A DNA stretch of 64,000 nucleotides from Chitinophaga sp. GbtcB8 (lineage in GTDB: Bacteria > Bacteroidota > Bacteroidia > Chitinophagales > Chitinophagaceae). The stretch spans positions 47,054 to 111,053 of the forward strand of contig NZ_JAGXJN010000023.1 of the NCBI RefSeq assembly GCF_019091455.1. Reading direction: 5' to 3'. The position numbers and the translations under genes are program-made. Shown piece by piece: positions 25,287 through 34,339 of this stretch. Under the pieces are notes generated by a model. That model was not told the origin of the DNA. It did no database searches and saw only the letters and a list, made by a program, of their open reading frames with translations. Every line of letters begins with the position of its first letter. Position 1 is the first letter of the stretch.

Positions 25287-27188
25287 GTGAGCACACCTGC
25301 TTCCATATTACAGCAATACTGGGGTTATGCCCAATTCCGTCCTTTACAGGAAGATATAATCCAATCCATATTAGCCGGGCAGGACACGCTGGCATTGATG
25401 CCTACGGGCGGTGGTAAATCCATCTGCTTCCAGGTGCCGGCCCTGTTGCAGGAAGGTGTGTGCCTGGTAGTTACCCCGCTCATTGCCCTCATGCGCGACC
25501 AGGTGGCTAACCTGCAGCGCCGTGATATTTCAGCAGTGGCTATTTATGCAGGGCTTACCAATAAAGAGGTGGAGCAGGTGCTGGAAAATGCGCGGCGCGG
25601 GCAATATAAATTCCTGTATGTATCGCCGGAAAGGTTGCAGGGCCGCCGTTTCCTGGAGTATTGTGATGGTATGCCGGTGAACCTGCTGGCAGTGGATGAG
25701 GCGCATTGTATTTCCCAATGGGGATACGATTTTCGCCCGGCTTATTTACAGATTGCCACTATCCGCAGCTATTTCCCGAAAGTACCGGTGCTGGCGCTTA
25801 CTGCTTCTGCCACACCCAGGGTACAAACAGATATCTGTGATCAGCTGCTGATGCAGCAGCCCAAAGTATTCACCAAAAGCTTTGCGCGGGCTAACCTTTC
25901 TTACAGCGTGCTGGAAGAAGAAAGCCGGCGGCATAAGCTGAAACATATACTGGACAAAGTCCCCGGCTGCGCCATCGTATACTGCCGCAACCGCAAACGT
26001 ACCCGCCAGCTGGCAGACCTGCTGCACTTACAAGGCATTTCCGCCGCGCACTACCATGCCGGTTTGCCGCCGGAAGAGCGTACGGCCCGGCAGGAAGCCT
26101 GGATCAAAAATGAAGTGCGTGTAATGGTTTGCACCAACGCTTTTGGAATGGGCATAGACAAACCTGATGTACGTTTGGTGATCCACTACGATATGCCGGA
26201 CAGCCTGGAAGCATACTACCAGGAGGCTGGCCGTGCCGGCCGTGATGAGCAGAAAGCCTATGCAGTGCTGTTATATAACGAGCCGGAGCTGGATGAGCTG
26301 CAGGAAAGGATTGCACAACAATATCCTACGCTGCCGGAAATAAAACATATTTACCAGTGTATTATGAACTACCTGCAGGTGCCGGTAGGCAGCGCAGAAG
26401 GCCTTTATTTTGATTTTGATATCAATGAATTTGTAAAACATTTCCAGCTAAATATTACCACCACCTACAGCGCTATGCGCATACTGGAGCAGGAAGGTAT
26501 TTTGCAGCTGAGTGAAAGTGTGTACCTGCCTTCCCGCGCCATGTTCATTACTGATCGGGAAACGCTGTATGCTGTAGGGGAAACGCAACCCGCGCTGGAT
26601 CCGCTTATAAAAGCATTGTTACGCACCTACGAAGGTATTTTTGATATTGAGGTACGGGTATTTGAAAAACAGCTGGCCCGCATTTTACGCCTGCAGGAAG
26701 CGCAGGTAACAGAAAAGCTGCAGCAGCTGCACCAGCGCGGTATTATCCTTTACCGGCCTAAAAAAGATGAGCCGCAGCTTTGCTTTTTGCAGGAGCGTTT
26801 GCAGGCGCAGTACCTGCGCATTAATATGGAGCGTGTAGCCGAGCGCAAACGTACTTATACAGAAAGGCTGCACGCCATGTTCCGCTATGTGCGCAACCGG
26901 CAAACCTGCCGTACGCAAGCGCTGGTAGCTTATTTTGGGGAAGAAGAAAGTAAAGAGTGTGGTATTTGCGATATATGCGCAGCCCGTAAGCGCAAGCCCC
27001 TGAACGAAACTGAATTTGAGCGTATAGCCGCATTAGTTATGGAGCAGCTGCAGCTGCCTATGCACCTGCCCCTGCTGCTGGAACAGCTGCCCGGTATAGA
27101 AGAAGACCGGATCTTAGACGTGTTACAATTCCTGGTATCAGAAGAAAAAGTAACCCGTGATAAAGATGGAATATTGAAGATGAGATGA
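25287..27188 (+). CDS. recQ: ATP-dependent DNA helicase RecQ
   Basis: 633 residues, GTG start 33 bp after copA. Superfamily 2 helicase: Q-motif region YAQFRPLQEDII, Walker A MPTGGGKS (about 42-49), AVDEAHCISQWGYDFRP, and motif VI QEAGRAGRDEQ. RQC zinc cysteines follow (CRTQ and CGICDIC). No obvious HRDC domain, as in many Bacteroidota copies. Its stop codon lies inside a 44-bp palindrome. Confidence 0.95.
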   Translation: MSTPASILQQYWGYAQFRPLQEDIIQSILAGQDTLALMPTGGGKSICFQVPALLQEGVCLVVTPLIALMRDQVANLQRRDISAVAIYAGLTNKEVEQVLENARRGQYKFLYVSPERLQGRRFLEYCDGMPVNLLAVDEAHCISQWGYDFRPAYLQIATIRSYFPKVPVLALTASATPRVQTDICDQLLMQQPKVFTKSFARANLSYSVLEEESRRHKLKHILDKVPGCAIVYCRNRKRTRQLADLLHLQGISAAHYHAGLPPEERTARQEAWIKNEVRVMVCTNAFGMGIDKPDVRLVIHYDMPDSLEAYYQEAGRAGRDEQKAYAVLLYNEPELDELQERIAQQYPTLPEIKHIYQCIMNYLQVPVGSAEGLYFDFDINEFVKHFQLNITTTYSAMRILEQEGILQLSESVYLPSRAMFITDRETLYAVGETQPALDPLIKALLRTYEGIFDIEVRVFEKQLARILRLQEAQVTEKLQQLHQRGIILYRPKKDEPQLCFLQERLQAQYLRINMERVAERKRTYTERLHAMFRYVRNRQTCRTQALVAYFGEEESKECGICDICAARKRKPLNETEFERIAALVMEQLQLPMHLPLLLEQLPGIEEDRILDVLQFLVSEEKVTRDKDGILKMR

Positions 27189-27224
27189 TGTGGTGATATG
27201 CCGGCACATCACCACATCATCTCA
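27181..27224. repeat. 44-bp palindrome spanning the recQ stop codon
   Basis: 27181-27202 and 27203-27224 are inverted copies with one mismatch (TGAGATGATGTGGTGAT ... ATCACCACATCATCTCA). The recQ TGA (27186-27188) is in the left arm, and the convergent oxidoreductase gene ends 4 bp beyond. No T tract, so it is not a textbook terminator, although a transcript would fold strongly. Confidence 0.75.
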
Positions 27225-27227
27225 GTA

Positions 27228-28274
27228 TTAAAGATCTATTGCTTTTCTTTCTTTACTGCTCTGGAACGCCGCTTCAATAATTTTTATGATCCGCAAGCCG
27301 TCAGCCGCAGGAACCGGGTTTTTGGCGCCATTCACCAGTGCATCATACACATCCTGGTAATAGTTCAGGTAATTGCCGGCAGGAGAGGGCAGGAACTGTT
27401 TTACAATTTTCCCATCTTTTTCCGTATGCAGCAGCCCCCATTCATGAATGCCTTCTTCGCCCCAGCCCGGGCTGTTAGGCAACAAACCTCTTTGCAGCTG
27501 CGCTTCCTGCACATCTGCCTTGGTTTTAATGAAAGAGCCTAAACGGCCATGGAACTGGTAGGAGGGCATGGGTTCCCTTACCAGGTAGCTGGTATGCAGC
27601 CTTACGCGCATGTTGTCATAATAGAACACCAGCTCAAAATAATCATCCACTACAGATTCTTTGCGGATAATGCGGATATCGGCCCACAAACTTTTAGGCA
27701 TGCCAAACAGCAACAAAGCCTGGTCTATAATGTGCGCCCCCAGGTCGTATAACGCACCGGTGCCGGGGTTAGCAGTTTCCTTGTGTTTTTTATAGCTGAG
27801 CTCTTCCCGGAAACGGTCATAATGGATTTCTGCTTCCTGTATATCGCCTAACACGCCGGACTGCACTACTTCTGTAATGATCTTATAATCGCTATCATAA
27901 CGGCGGTTATGGAATACGCTTAAAAACAGCCCTTTGGATTTGGCCAGCTCCATCAGCTCCTGTCCTTCTGCAGAAGTAACGGTAAAAGGTTTTTCTACAA
28001 TTACGTTCTTGCCTGCTTCCAGCGCAGCTTTGGTATATGGGTAATGGGTATAGTTGGGCGTGTTCACAACAATCAGGTCCAGGGTGGGATCCTTGATCAT
28101 ATCTTCTACACTCCGGTATACTTTTACGTTAGGATATTTTTCCTGGGCTAAATTCTTACTTCTTTCCACTACTGCAGCAAATTCAAATCCGGGGTGCACG
28201 TGTATAAACGGTACGTGGAATATTGTTCCAGACATGCCATAAGAGCAAACGCCTGTTTGAATGATCCTATCCAT
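27228..28274 (-). CDS. Gfo/Idh/MocA family oxidoreductase
   Basis: 348 residues: N-terminal Rossmann domain (about 5-120; GVCSYGMSGTIFHVPF in place of the usual GxGxxG, then EKPFT with the catalytic-loop Lys-Pro) and C-terminal alpha/beta substrate domain with YDLGAHIIDQALLLFG. Such enzymes oxidise or isomerise sugars and cyclitols with NAD(P); the substrate is not predictable. Cytosolic. Convergent with recQ. Confidence 0.88.
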   Translation of the reverse strand: MDRIIQTGVCSYGMSGTIFHVPFIHVHPGFEFAAVVERSKNLAQEKYPNVKVYRSVEDMIKDPTLDLIVVNTPNYTHYPYTKAALEAGKNVIVEKPFTVTSAEGQELMELAKSKGLFLSVFHNRRYDSDYKIITEVVQSGVLGDIQEAEIHYDRFREELSYKKHKETANPGTGALYDLGAHIIDQALLLFGMPKSLWADIRIIRKESVVDDYFELVFYYDNMRVRLHTSYLVREPMPSYQFHGRLGSFIKTKADVQEAQLQRGLLPNSPGWGEEGIHEWGLLHTEKDGKIVKQFLPSPAGNYLNYYQDVYDALVNGAKNPVPAADGLRIIKIIEAAFQSSKERKAIDL

Positions 28275-28384
28275 ATGGTAGTTATTATTTAGCGATGGTT
28301 ACCAAAATTGCTTTTCAGCTTTCGCTGCGTAAGATATAAAGGCAGGGCTGTAAAAACAAGTACCGGTAAAGCAGGCGGGCGGTC

Positions 28385-29932
28385 TTAAAACCAGCTGCCC
28401 TTTTTCTTACTTTTGCCACCTAAGCCCAGGGCGCCTAACAGGCTGCGGGTAATTACGCTGGCTGCTGTACGGCCTACCTGCCTGGCTACCGGGCTATCCA
28501 GCATACTTTCCAGCACGCTCTTTTCTTCTTTGGGCCGGCCGGCTTTAGGGGCAGGAGCAGCCGCGGTTTTTTCTGCTGCTTCTTCCAGCTTGGCAGTTAG
28601 TATTTCATAAGCGCTCTGGCTATCTATTTCCTGGTTATATTTTTTAGCCAGCTTAGAGCCGCTTACGAGGCTGTCCATTTCTGTGCCTGTTAACACATCC
28701 ATCCGGGAGCGGGGCGAGGTTAGCATGGTAGCAGCCAGCGGCGTAGGGGTGCCTTTTTCATTCAGGCAGGTGATCAGCGCTTCACCAATACCGATCTGCG
28801 TAAGCAGCTCATCGGTTTTATAAAAGTCAGATAAAGGATAGTTCTCTGCTGTTTGTTTAATGGACTTGCGGTCGTTGGCAGTAAAGGCGCGCAGGGCATG
28901 CTGCACTTTCAGGCCTAATTGGCCCAGCACAGAAGGTGGTACGTCCATCGGATTTTGCGTACAGAAAAAGATGCCTACCCCTTTTGAGCGAATGAGCTTA
29001 ATAATGGTTTCTATCTGTTGCAACAGCGCATCGCTGGCTTCCTGGAAAATGAGGTGCGCCTCATCAATGAACATTACCAGCTTGGGTTTATCCATATCAC
29101 CTTCTTCCGGTAAGGTGGCATAGAGTTCTGCCAGCAGGCTAAGCATAAAGGTGGAGAAGAGTTTGGGCCGGTCCTGGATATCGGATACGCGTACAATGGA
29201 GATCATGCCGCGGCCATCATCGCTGATACGCAGCAGATCATCCACCTCAAAAGATTTTTCGCCAAAGAATAAACCGGCGCCCTGTTGTTCCAGCTCAATT
29301 ACTTTACGTAAAATAGTACCGGTAGAGGTGGTGGATATTTTCCCGTAGTCTTTTTCCAGCTCAGCCTTTCCTTCTGCAGCTACGTACTGCAGCACCTTTT
29401 TAAAATCTTTCAGGTCCAGCAGGGGCATTTTACTATCATCACAGTATTTAAAGATCATGCCTACCAGGCCTGCCTGCGTATCATTCAGCTCCAGTATTTT
29501 GGATAATAATACGGGACCAAACTCACTAACGGTGGCGCGTAAACGGGCGCCTTTTTCCTGGCTCAGGCTGAGTAATTCTGCAGGGTATGCAGCCGGCGAC
29601 CACTGGCCGCCTATTTTTTGATAACGTTCTTCAATTTTAGGATTGTTGGCACCGGCAGCTGCAATGCCGCTCAGGTCACCTTTTATATCCATCAGCAGCA
29701 CGGGTACGCTGGCATCACTTAAACCTTCTGCTATTATCTGCAAGGTTTTGGTTTTACCGGTACCGGTGGCCCCGGCAATTAAACCGTGCCTGTTCAGTGT
29801 TTTCAGGGGAAGGTTCACATCTGCACCAGCTACTACTTCGCCATCCAGTATGGCGCAACCCAGTTTAAAATGTTCTCCCTTAAAGGTATAGCCGTTTTTG
29901 ATAGCTTCCAGGAAGGCTGCCTGATTTGCCAT
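28385..29932 (-). CDS. HerA/FtsK-type ATPase, DUF853 (YjgR-like) family
   Basis: 515 residues. Walker A GATGTGKTKTL at about 53-63, Walker B LVMFIDEAHLIF at about 285, and a FFCTQNPMDVPPSVLGQLG stretch characteristic of DUF853/YjgR proteins. The C-terminal 70 residues are low-complexity (Ala/Lys/Pro) and end GLGGKSKKKGSWF. The cellular role of this family is not established; the fold suggests a hexameric nucleic-acid motor. No operon partner. Confidence 0.88.
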   Translation of the reverse strand: MANQAAFLEAIKNGYTFKGEHFKLGCAILDGEVVAGADVNLPLKTLNRHGLIAGATGTGKTKTLQIIAEGLSDASVPVLLMDIKGDLSGIAAAGANNPKIEERYQKIGGQWSPAAYPAELLSLSQEKGARLRATVSEFGPVLLSKILELNDTQAGLVGMIFKYCDDSKMPLLDLKDFKKVLQYVAAEGKAELEKDYGKISTTSTGTILRKVIELEQQGAGLFFGEKSFEVDDLLRISDDGRGMISIVRVSDIQDRPKLFSTFMLSLLAELYATLPEEGDMDKPKLVMFIDEAHLIFQEASDALLQQIETIIKLIRSKGVGIFFCTQNPMDVPPSVLGQLGLKVQHALRAFTANDRKSIKQTAENYPLSDFYKTDELLTQIGIGEALITCLNEKGTPTPLAATMLTSPRSRMDVLTGTEMDSLVSGSKLAKKYNQEIDSQSAYEILTAKLEEAAEKTAAAPAPKAGRPKEEKSVLESMLDSPVARQVGRTAASVITRSLLGALGLGGKSKKKGSWF

Positions 29933-30023
29933 GGTGTATAAAATTTGGTTGAAGATAGCTTAATTTTTTACAGTTAGTATAACTGGTTGATAGATAATAG
30001 TGATTATTCCTAATCGGATATTA

Positions 30024-30074
30024 TTTATCGAAAAACGATAAAAATATTTTGCTAAATGATAAAAGGCTTTTATC
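30024..30074 (+). promoter_or_regulatory. candidate promoter and operators of the DUF2975/HTH operon
   Basis: Two palindromes: TTTATCG-AAAAA-CGATAAA (30024-30042) and GATAAAAG-G-CTTTTATC (30058-30074). Between them is AATATTTTG at about 30043-30051, one base short of TAnnTTTG. The arrangement, just upstream of a gene pair that includes a Cro/CI-type repressor, suggests autoregulation. Confidence 0.45.
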
Positions 30075-30117
30075 TTCATTATGAAATCAGATCAACATAA
30101 AATTTAAAATATCTACT

Positions 30118-30612
30118 ATGAAACACAGCCACATAATGATGCTTCGCATGTTATTCTGGGCGCTGAATATTGTTATTGCAGGTGTAATACTTTTATTTTT
30201 ATATCCTGCATTCTTTATGTTCAATGCGCATCACGGCAACCCCGGTTCTTTGAAGACGGAATTGCTGATGCTTTTATTAAGATCCGTTTACTATGGAGGG
30301 CTGATCTACATGCTGGTACTGCTTAACAAAACAATATTCCGGATCTTAAAAGGTTACACGTATGACAATCTTAATCTGCATTACATACGTCGTATTGGCT
30401 ATCTGTTATTGCTGACGCCTGTTCCCAGCCTGTTGTTTGCATTGTTGCTCATAGCCGGTAGCGAAACAGGGGGAGGCATGGGCGTTATGATGTTCCTGGA
30501 TGGATTACTGAATTACTGGCCTTATTGCCTGCTTGGCCTGGGCGTATTGGTACTGGCCGCCATCTACAAAAAAGGAATTACGTATAAACAGGAGCTGGAG
30601 CTAACCATATAA
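30118..30612 (+). CDS. DUF2975 family membrane protein
   Basis: 164 residues with four membrane segments (about 10-32, 48-68, 97-117 and 130-152). DUF2975 proteins are repeatedly paired with a small YozG-like HTH regulator, as here (2-bp gap). Function unknown; a stress- or stationary-phase-linked membrane role is sometimes proposed, but nothing here tests it. Confidence 0.82.
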   Translation: MKHSHIMMLRMLFWALNIVIAGVILLFLYPAFFMFNAHHGNPGSLKTELLMLLLRSVYYGGLIYMLVLLNKTIFRILKGYTYDNLNLHYIRRIGYLLLLTPVPSLLFALLLIAGSETGGGMGVMMFLDGLLNYWPYCLLGLGVLVLAAIYKKGITYKQELELTI

Positions 30613-30614
30613 TT

Positions 30615-30848
30615 ATGCCGATTGTTGTGAACCTGGATGTGATACTGGCTAAACGTAAAATGTCGCTCACTGCTTTGAGCGAACGTGTAGGCATTACCAT
30701 TGCCAATTTAAGTGTGCTGAAAAGCGGTAAGGCAAAAGCCATCCGTTTTTCTACCCTGGAAGAGATCTGTAAAGTGTTACACTGCCAGCCGGCAGATATA
30801 TTGGAGTATGTGGGTGAGAAGGAGCTGGCGGAAAGGAAACTGATATGA
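30615..30848 (+). CDS. Cro/CI-type helix-turn-helix regulator (YozG-like)
   Basis: 77 residues, nearly all one HTH domain: MSLTALSERVGITIANLSVLKSG contains the two helices, and CKVLHCQPADILEYV is the conserved tail. Likely a DNA-binding repressor of its own operon with the upstream DUF2975 gene (inference). A word-repeat hairpin begins 3 bp after its stop codon. Confidence 0.9.
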   Translation: MPIVVNLDVILAKRKMSLTALSERVGITIANLSVLKSGKAKAIRFSTLEEICKVLHCQPADILEYVGEKELAERKLI

Positions 30849-30850
30849 AG

Positions 30851-30911
30851 ATGTGCAGATATGCAAATGTGCTGATGATTAAAAAATTTGCACATTTGCA
30901 TATCTGCACAT
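30851..30911. repeat. perfect 22-bp inverted repeat of ATGTGC words
   Basis: 30851-30872 and 30890-30911 are perfect inverted copies (ATGTGCAGATATGCAAATGT plus GC) with a 17-nt AT-rich loop. It occupies nearly the whole gap between the HTH gene and the convergent GroES-like gene. Confidence 0.8.
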
Positions 30912-30919
30912 TCGCACAT

Positions 30920-31300
30920 TTATAGATCTTCCTCCCTTTCCAGCATCAGGATTGCGCTTTGCGGTACTATAAAAAATTTATCGCCCTGGTACACTACTTC
31001 AGTAGAGCCACTGATCAGGAAAATGGCCAGATCGCCTTCTTTGGCCTGTAAAGGAATATATTTTACTTTTTCTTCTTCCGGTTTCCAGGATTCCGTTTCC
31101 TCTGCAGGTACCGGGATAGCGTAACCCGGGCCGGTTTTGATCACGTAACCCTGCTGCACTTTTTCACGTTCTCCTACGCCGGGCGGCAGGTATAACCCAC
31201 TGTCTGTGCGTTCATTAGGTTGGGAAGGTTTAATCAGCACGCGGTCGCCTACCACGATCAGCTTCTTTAATTTATTATCGGGTGTGAGATGTATAGCCAT
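30920..31300 (-). CDS. GroES-like (Cpn10 superfamily) protein
   Basis: 126 residues, longer than GroES (about 95). The Cpn10 features GDRVLIKP, SGLYLPPGVGEREKVQQGYVI and GDLAIFLI are present, but a 25-residue Glu/Pro/Lys insertion (PVPAEETESWKPEEEKVKY) replaces the usual middle loop, and no groEL gene follows. It is a divergent relative of GroES found singly in Bacteroidota; co-chaperone activity is uncertain. Confidence 0.85.
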   Translation of the reverse strand: MAIHLTPDNKLKKLIVVGDRVLIKPSQPNERTDSGLYLPPGVGEREKVQQGYVIKTGPGYAIPVPAEETESWKPEEEKVKYIPLQAKEGDLAIFLISGSTEVVYQGDKFFIVPQSAILMLEREEDL

Positions 31301-31371
31301 TTGATTTGCTCTTTTCAGACCAAAGGTATATCAAATTGCGTGCAGGAGAGGGGGAGCGTGCCATTCTGGCA

Positions 31372-32211
31372 CTAGAGCTCTTTCAAAGCAAACATGTTCT
31401 CCACCCGTATGCCGCGTTCTGTTTGCTGCAGCGTGCAGCACTCCACTTTCGGATCGTGCTCAAAGAACAGGATGTACTTGTTATCCAATGCTTCCTGTAA
31501 AAAACTTTTCTTTTCCTGCAGGGTGGTAAGGGGAAACATGTCATACGCCATCACATAGGGAATAGGCAGGTGGCCTATAGAGGGCAGCAGGTCTGCCATG
31601 TAAAGGAGGGTCTGGTCTTTATAACGGATCTGCGGCAGCATCATGGCATCTGTATGGCCATGTACAAAACGCACTGCTATATTTTCAGTGAACTTAATGC
31701 CATCCTGCTGATCAATAAATTGCAGCTGTCCGCTTTCCTGGATGGGTAAAATATTTTCTTTCAGGAAAGATGCTTTTTCCCGCTCATTGGGTTCAGTAGC
31801 CCATTTCCAGTGATCAGGATTACTCCAGTAAACGGCATTTTTAAATGCTGGTGCCAGCTTATCACTTTCGCGTATAATACTGCCGCCGCAATGGTCAAAG
31901 TGTAAATGCGTCAGGAATACATCGGTGATATCGTCCCGGTGAAAGCCATGTGCCGCCAGGGAGCTGTCCAGCGTGGCATTTCCATGCAGGTAATAATAGC
32001 TGAAGAATTTTGCATCCTGTTTATTGCCAATACCGGTGTCTACCAGTATCAGCCGGTTGCCTTCTTTAATAAGCAGGCAGCGCATGGCCCAGGTACACAT
32101 GTTATTATCATCAGCGGGGTTCAGCTTGTGCCAGATGCTTTTAGGTACTACACCAAACATGGCCCCGCCATCCAGTTTAAAAAATCCTGTATCTATTGTG
32201 TAAAGCTCCAT
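31372..32211 (-). CDS. MBL-fold metallo-hydrolase (quorum-quenching lactonase-like)
   Basis: 279 residues. Metal-binding THLHFDHCGG motif at about 101-110, LVDTGIGN before it, and VHGHTDAMM with a later FEHDPKVE. This order fits the YtnP/AttM-type lactonase-like group of the MBL superfamily; substrate not predictable. No signal peptide, so cytosolic. Immediately upstream of its ATG lies a 16-mer (32215-32230) that recurs exactly at 44325-44340. Confidence 0.85.
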   Translation of the reverse strand: MELYTIDTGFFKLDGGAMFGVVPKSIWHKLNPADDNNMCTWAMRCLLIKEGNRLILVDTGIGNKQDAKFFSYYYLHGNATLDSSLAAHGFHRDDITDVFLTHLHFDHCGGSIIRESDKLAPAFKNAVYWSNPDHWKWATEPNEREKASFLKENILPIQESGQLQFIDQQDGIKFTENIAVRFVHGHTDAMMLPQIRYKDQTLLYMADLLPSIGHLPIPYVMAYDMFPLTTLQEKKSFLQEALDNKYILFFEHDPKVECCTLQQTERGIRVENMFALKEL

Positions 32212-32214
32212 GGA

Positions 32215-32230
32215 TAATTAATAATTAATA
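32215..32230. repeat. 16-mer TAATTAATAATTAATA, copy 1
   Basis: Exact copy of the word at 44325-44340. Here it abuts the start codon of the MBL hydrolase gene, and CATTATTAATT follows at 32321-32331 at the far end of the gap, a second word shared with the other locus (44519-44529). Confidence 0.6.
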
Positions 32231-32302
32231 TCAGTACATCACTAATGAAGGTACATTAAATGCAGTAATCTTATTTCACCTACTACACCAATATATTAAT
32301 TC

Positions 32303-33601
32303 TTAATTCTTCATTATTAATTCTTTCTGCTGCTTCAGCAACGCAGATATGATCCAGCCTAAACCAATGGCAAAGAACACCATCAGCGCCAGCACAGAGT
32401 TACGCATGCTGCCGGTAAGCTCTTCAATATAGCCAAAGCTGAACATGCCTACTACAATGGCCAGCTTTTCCGTTACATCATAATAGCTGAAGAAGGAGGT
32501 AGTATCTTCTGTTTCGGGCATTAGCTTGGCGTAGGTGGAGCGGCTCAGGGATTGCACGCCGCCCATTACAATACCTACTGCAACAGCCAGTATATAAAAG
32601 TCCATAGCGGTTTGCATACGGTAACCGGCTATACAAATACCTAACCAGAACACTATAACGCCGATCAATACACGCAGGTTGCCGAATTTGGCGGAAAGTT
32701 TGGCCATGCCCCAGGCGCCCAGCACTGCTACCAGCTGTATCACTACCACAGCTATGATCAGGTTGGTGGAAGGCAGGTTCAGCTCTTTGCTGCCAAACAG
32801 CGTGGCGGCCAGCATTACGGTTTGCACGCCCATGCTGTAAAAGAAGAAACCGCGCAAAAAGCGTTTTAACACGGGCATTAGCTTTACCTGTGCATACACT
32901 TTACGCAGCTCAGAGAAACCTTCTTTAAAAGCGCCGCCATAATGTGTTTGCACAGTGGCTTTGGATGCGGGTAAGCGGCTGAGGCTAAACAACGCAAAAC
33001 CTAACCACCAGATGCCTACTAACAGGAAGGTTACCCTTACCGGTGTAGCGCCCGTTAATCCAAAAGGATGTACTGCTACCAGCACAAATCCCACCAGCTG
33101 TAAGATCACGCTGCCAATATACCCCAGCGCATAACCTTTTGCACTGATGCGGTCACGGTCTTCCGGGGCAGCTATTTCCGGTAAGTAAGAATTATAAAAT
33201 ACCAGGCCGCCGCAATAGCCTACTGTGGCCAGTAAGAAGCAAATGGTACCATACTCCACATTATCGCCATAAAACAGGAATAATGCACTGCAGGCTAAGC
33301 TGCCCAGCAGTGTAAAGCTGAACAGGAAGTTCTTTTTATTGCCCCGTGTATCTGCAATAGAGGACAGTATGGGCGACAGCAGCGCAATCAGCAAATAAGC
33401 TGCTGCAGATGCATAATCGTACAACGCAGAGTTTACGAACTTCATCCCAAAGAAGGGAATGATCTCGCTCTTAAAATGATCTTTGGTAACTTCTGTAAAG
33501 TAAATAGGGAAAAAGGTGGTGGTGATCACCAGGTTATAAACAGAATTGGCCCAGTCATACATGGCCCATCCGTTGATCACTTTTTTACTGGCAGTCTGCA
33601 T
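32303..33601 (-). CDS. MFS transporter, UMF1/Atg22-like family
   Basis: 432 residues, about twelve membrane helices. The opening INGWAMYDWANSVYNLVITT is the hallmark of the UMF1 (Atg22-related) family; Atg22 exports amino acids from yeast vacuoles, while bacterial substrates are unknown. The SRSTYAKLMPETEDTTSFFSYYDV motif in the second half also fits. Monocistronic, flanked on both sides by AATTA-word repeats. Confidence 0.9.
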   Translation of the reverse strand: MQTASKKVINGWAMYDWANSVYNLVITTTFFPIYFTEVTKDHFKSEIIPFFGMKFVNSALYDYASAAAYLLIALLSPILSSIADTRGNKKNFLFSFTLLGSLACSALFLFYGDNVEYGTICFLLATVGYCGGLVFYNSYLPEIAAPEDRDRISAKGYALGYIGSVILQLVGFVLVAVHPFGLTGATPVRVTFLLVGIWWLGFALFSLSRLPASKATVQTHYGGAFKEGFSELRKVYAQVKLMPVLKRFLRGFFFYSMGVQTVMLAATLFGSKELNLPSTNLIIAVVVIQLVAVLGAWGMAKLSAKFGNLRVLIGVIVFWLGICIAGYRMQTAMDFYILAVAVGIVMGGVQSLSRSTYAKLMPETEDTTSFFSYYDVTEKLAIVVGMFSFGYIEELTGSMRNSVLALMVFFAIGLGWIISALLKQQKELIMKN

Positions 33602-33721
33602 GGGTAATTAGGAATTATGTAATGCGTGATGAAAGTACTTAGGGAAATTATGAATTACCAGTTACAAATACGCTCATCTTCCCAACATGCCACCCCATTC
33701 GTAATTGACAATCCGTAATTC

Positions 33722-34339
33722 TTACTTGTAGTCTACGATCTGTATCCGTTCCGGGCACATATAATATTCCTGTTCATCATTGGAGCTTACGATCAGCATG
33801 CGCTGCCCGCAATATTGCTCAATTAAATGCTGGTACAGCTGTACGCCGGCAACATCCAGGTTGGTACAGGGCTCGTCCAGCAGCAGCACCGGCACATCGG
33901 AAAAAATGGCCAGTGCCAGCTTAATACGCTGTTTCATGCCGGATGAAAAATAACGGAGCTGTTTGTCCATCGATTTTTCCAGGCCTACCATGCCCGCTAT
34001 TTCTTTGTCGGTGATACCCGGCAGCAGCGTTTTAAACTGCACATGGAATTGTATGATCTCTGCCAGGGTAAATTCTTCTATGAGCTCAAGATAGGGTGCT
34101 GCAATAGCACAATAGCGGAAAAACGCATCGTTTTCGATGGGCTTTTCCGCTATACTATAAGTAACGGTACCTTCATTATGATGCAGGTGACCGCTGATAA
34201 CCTGTAATAAAGTAGATTTTCCTGATCCGTTAGGCCCCAGGATTGCATAACGCCCGTTATCCCTGAATGTAAAGGATATACGACGGAAGATCCAGTCGTA
34301 ATTAAAGCGCTTGCCTGCCTGGTTAAGCGATATCGTCAT
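33722..34339 (-). CDS. ABC transporter ATP-binding protein
   Basis: 205 residues: Walker A GPNGSGKST (about 36-44), signature YFSSGMKQR, Walker B VLLLDEPCTNLD. No membrane subunit is encoded nearby. It overlaps the 3' end of lpxA by 17 bp, so it belongs to the lipid A operon by transcription; in Bacteroidota such an orphan ATPase is often found here. Substrate unknown. Confidence 0.9.
   Translation of the reverse strand: MTISLNQAGKRFNYDWIFRRISFTFRDNGRYAILGPNGSGKSTLLQVISGHLHHNEGTVTYSIAEKPIENDAFFRYCAIAAPYLELIEEFTLAEIIQFHVQFKTLLPGITDKEIAGMVGLEKSMDKQLRYFSSGMKQRIKLALAIFSDVPVLLLDEPCTNLDVAGVQLYQHLIEQYCGQRMLIVSSNDEQEYYMCPERIQIVDYK

Noticed and set aside
30920..31300. Canonical groES
   Set aside because: No groEL follows, and the mobile-loop region is replaced by a Glu/Pro/Lys insertion, so only a GroES-like label is justified.
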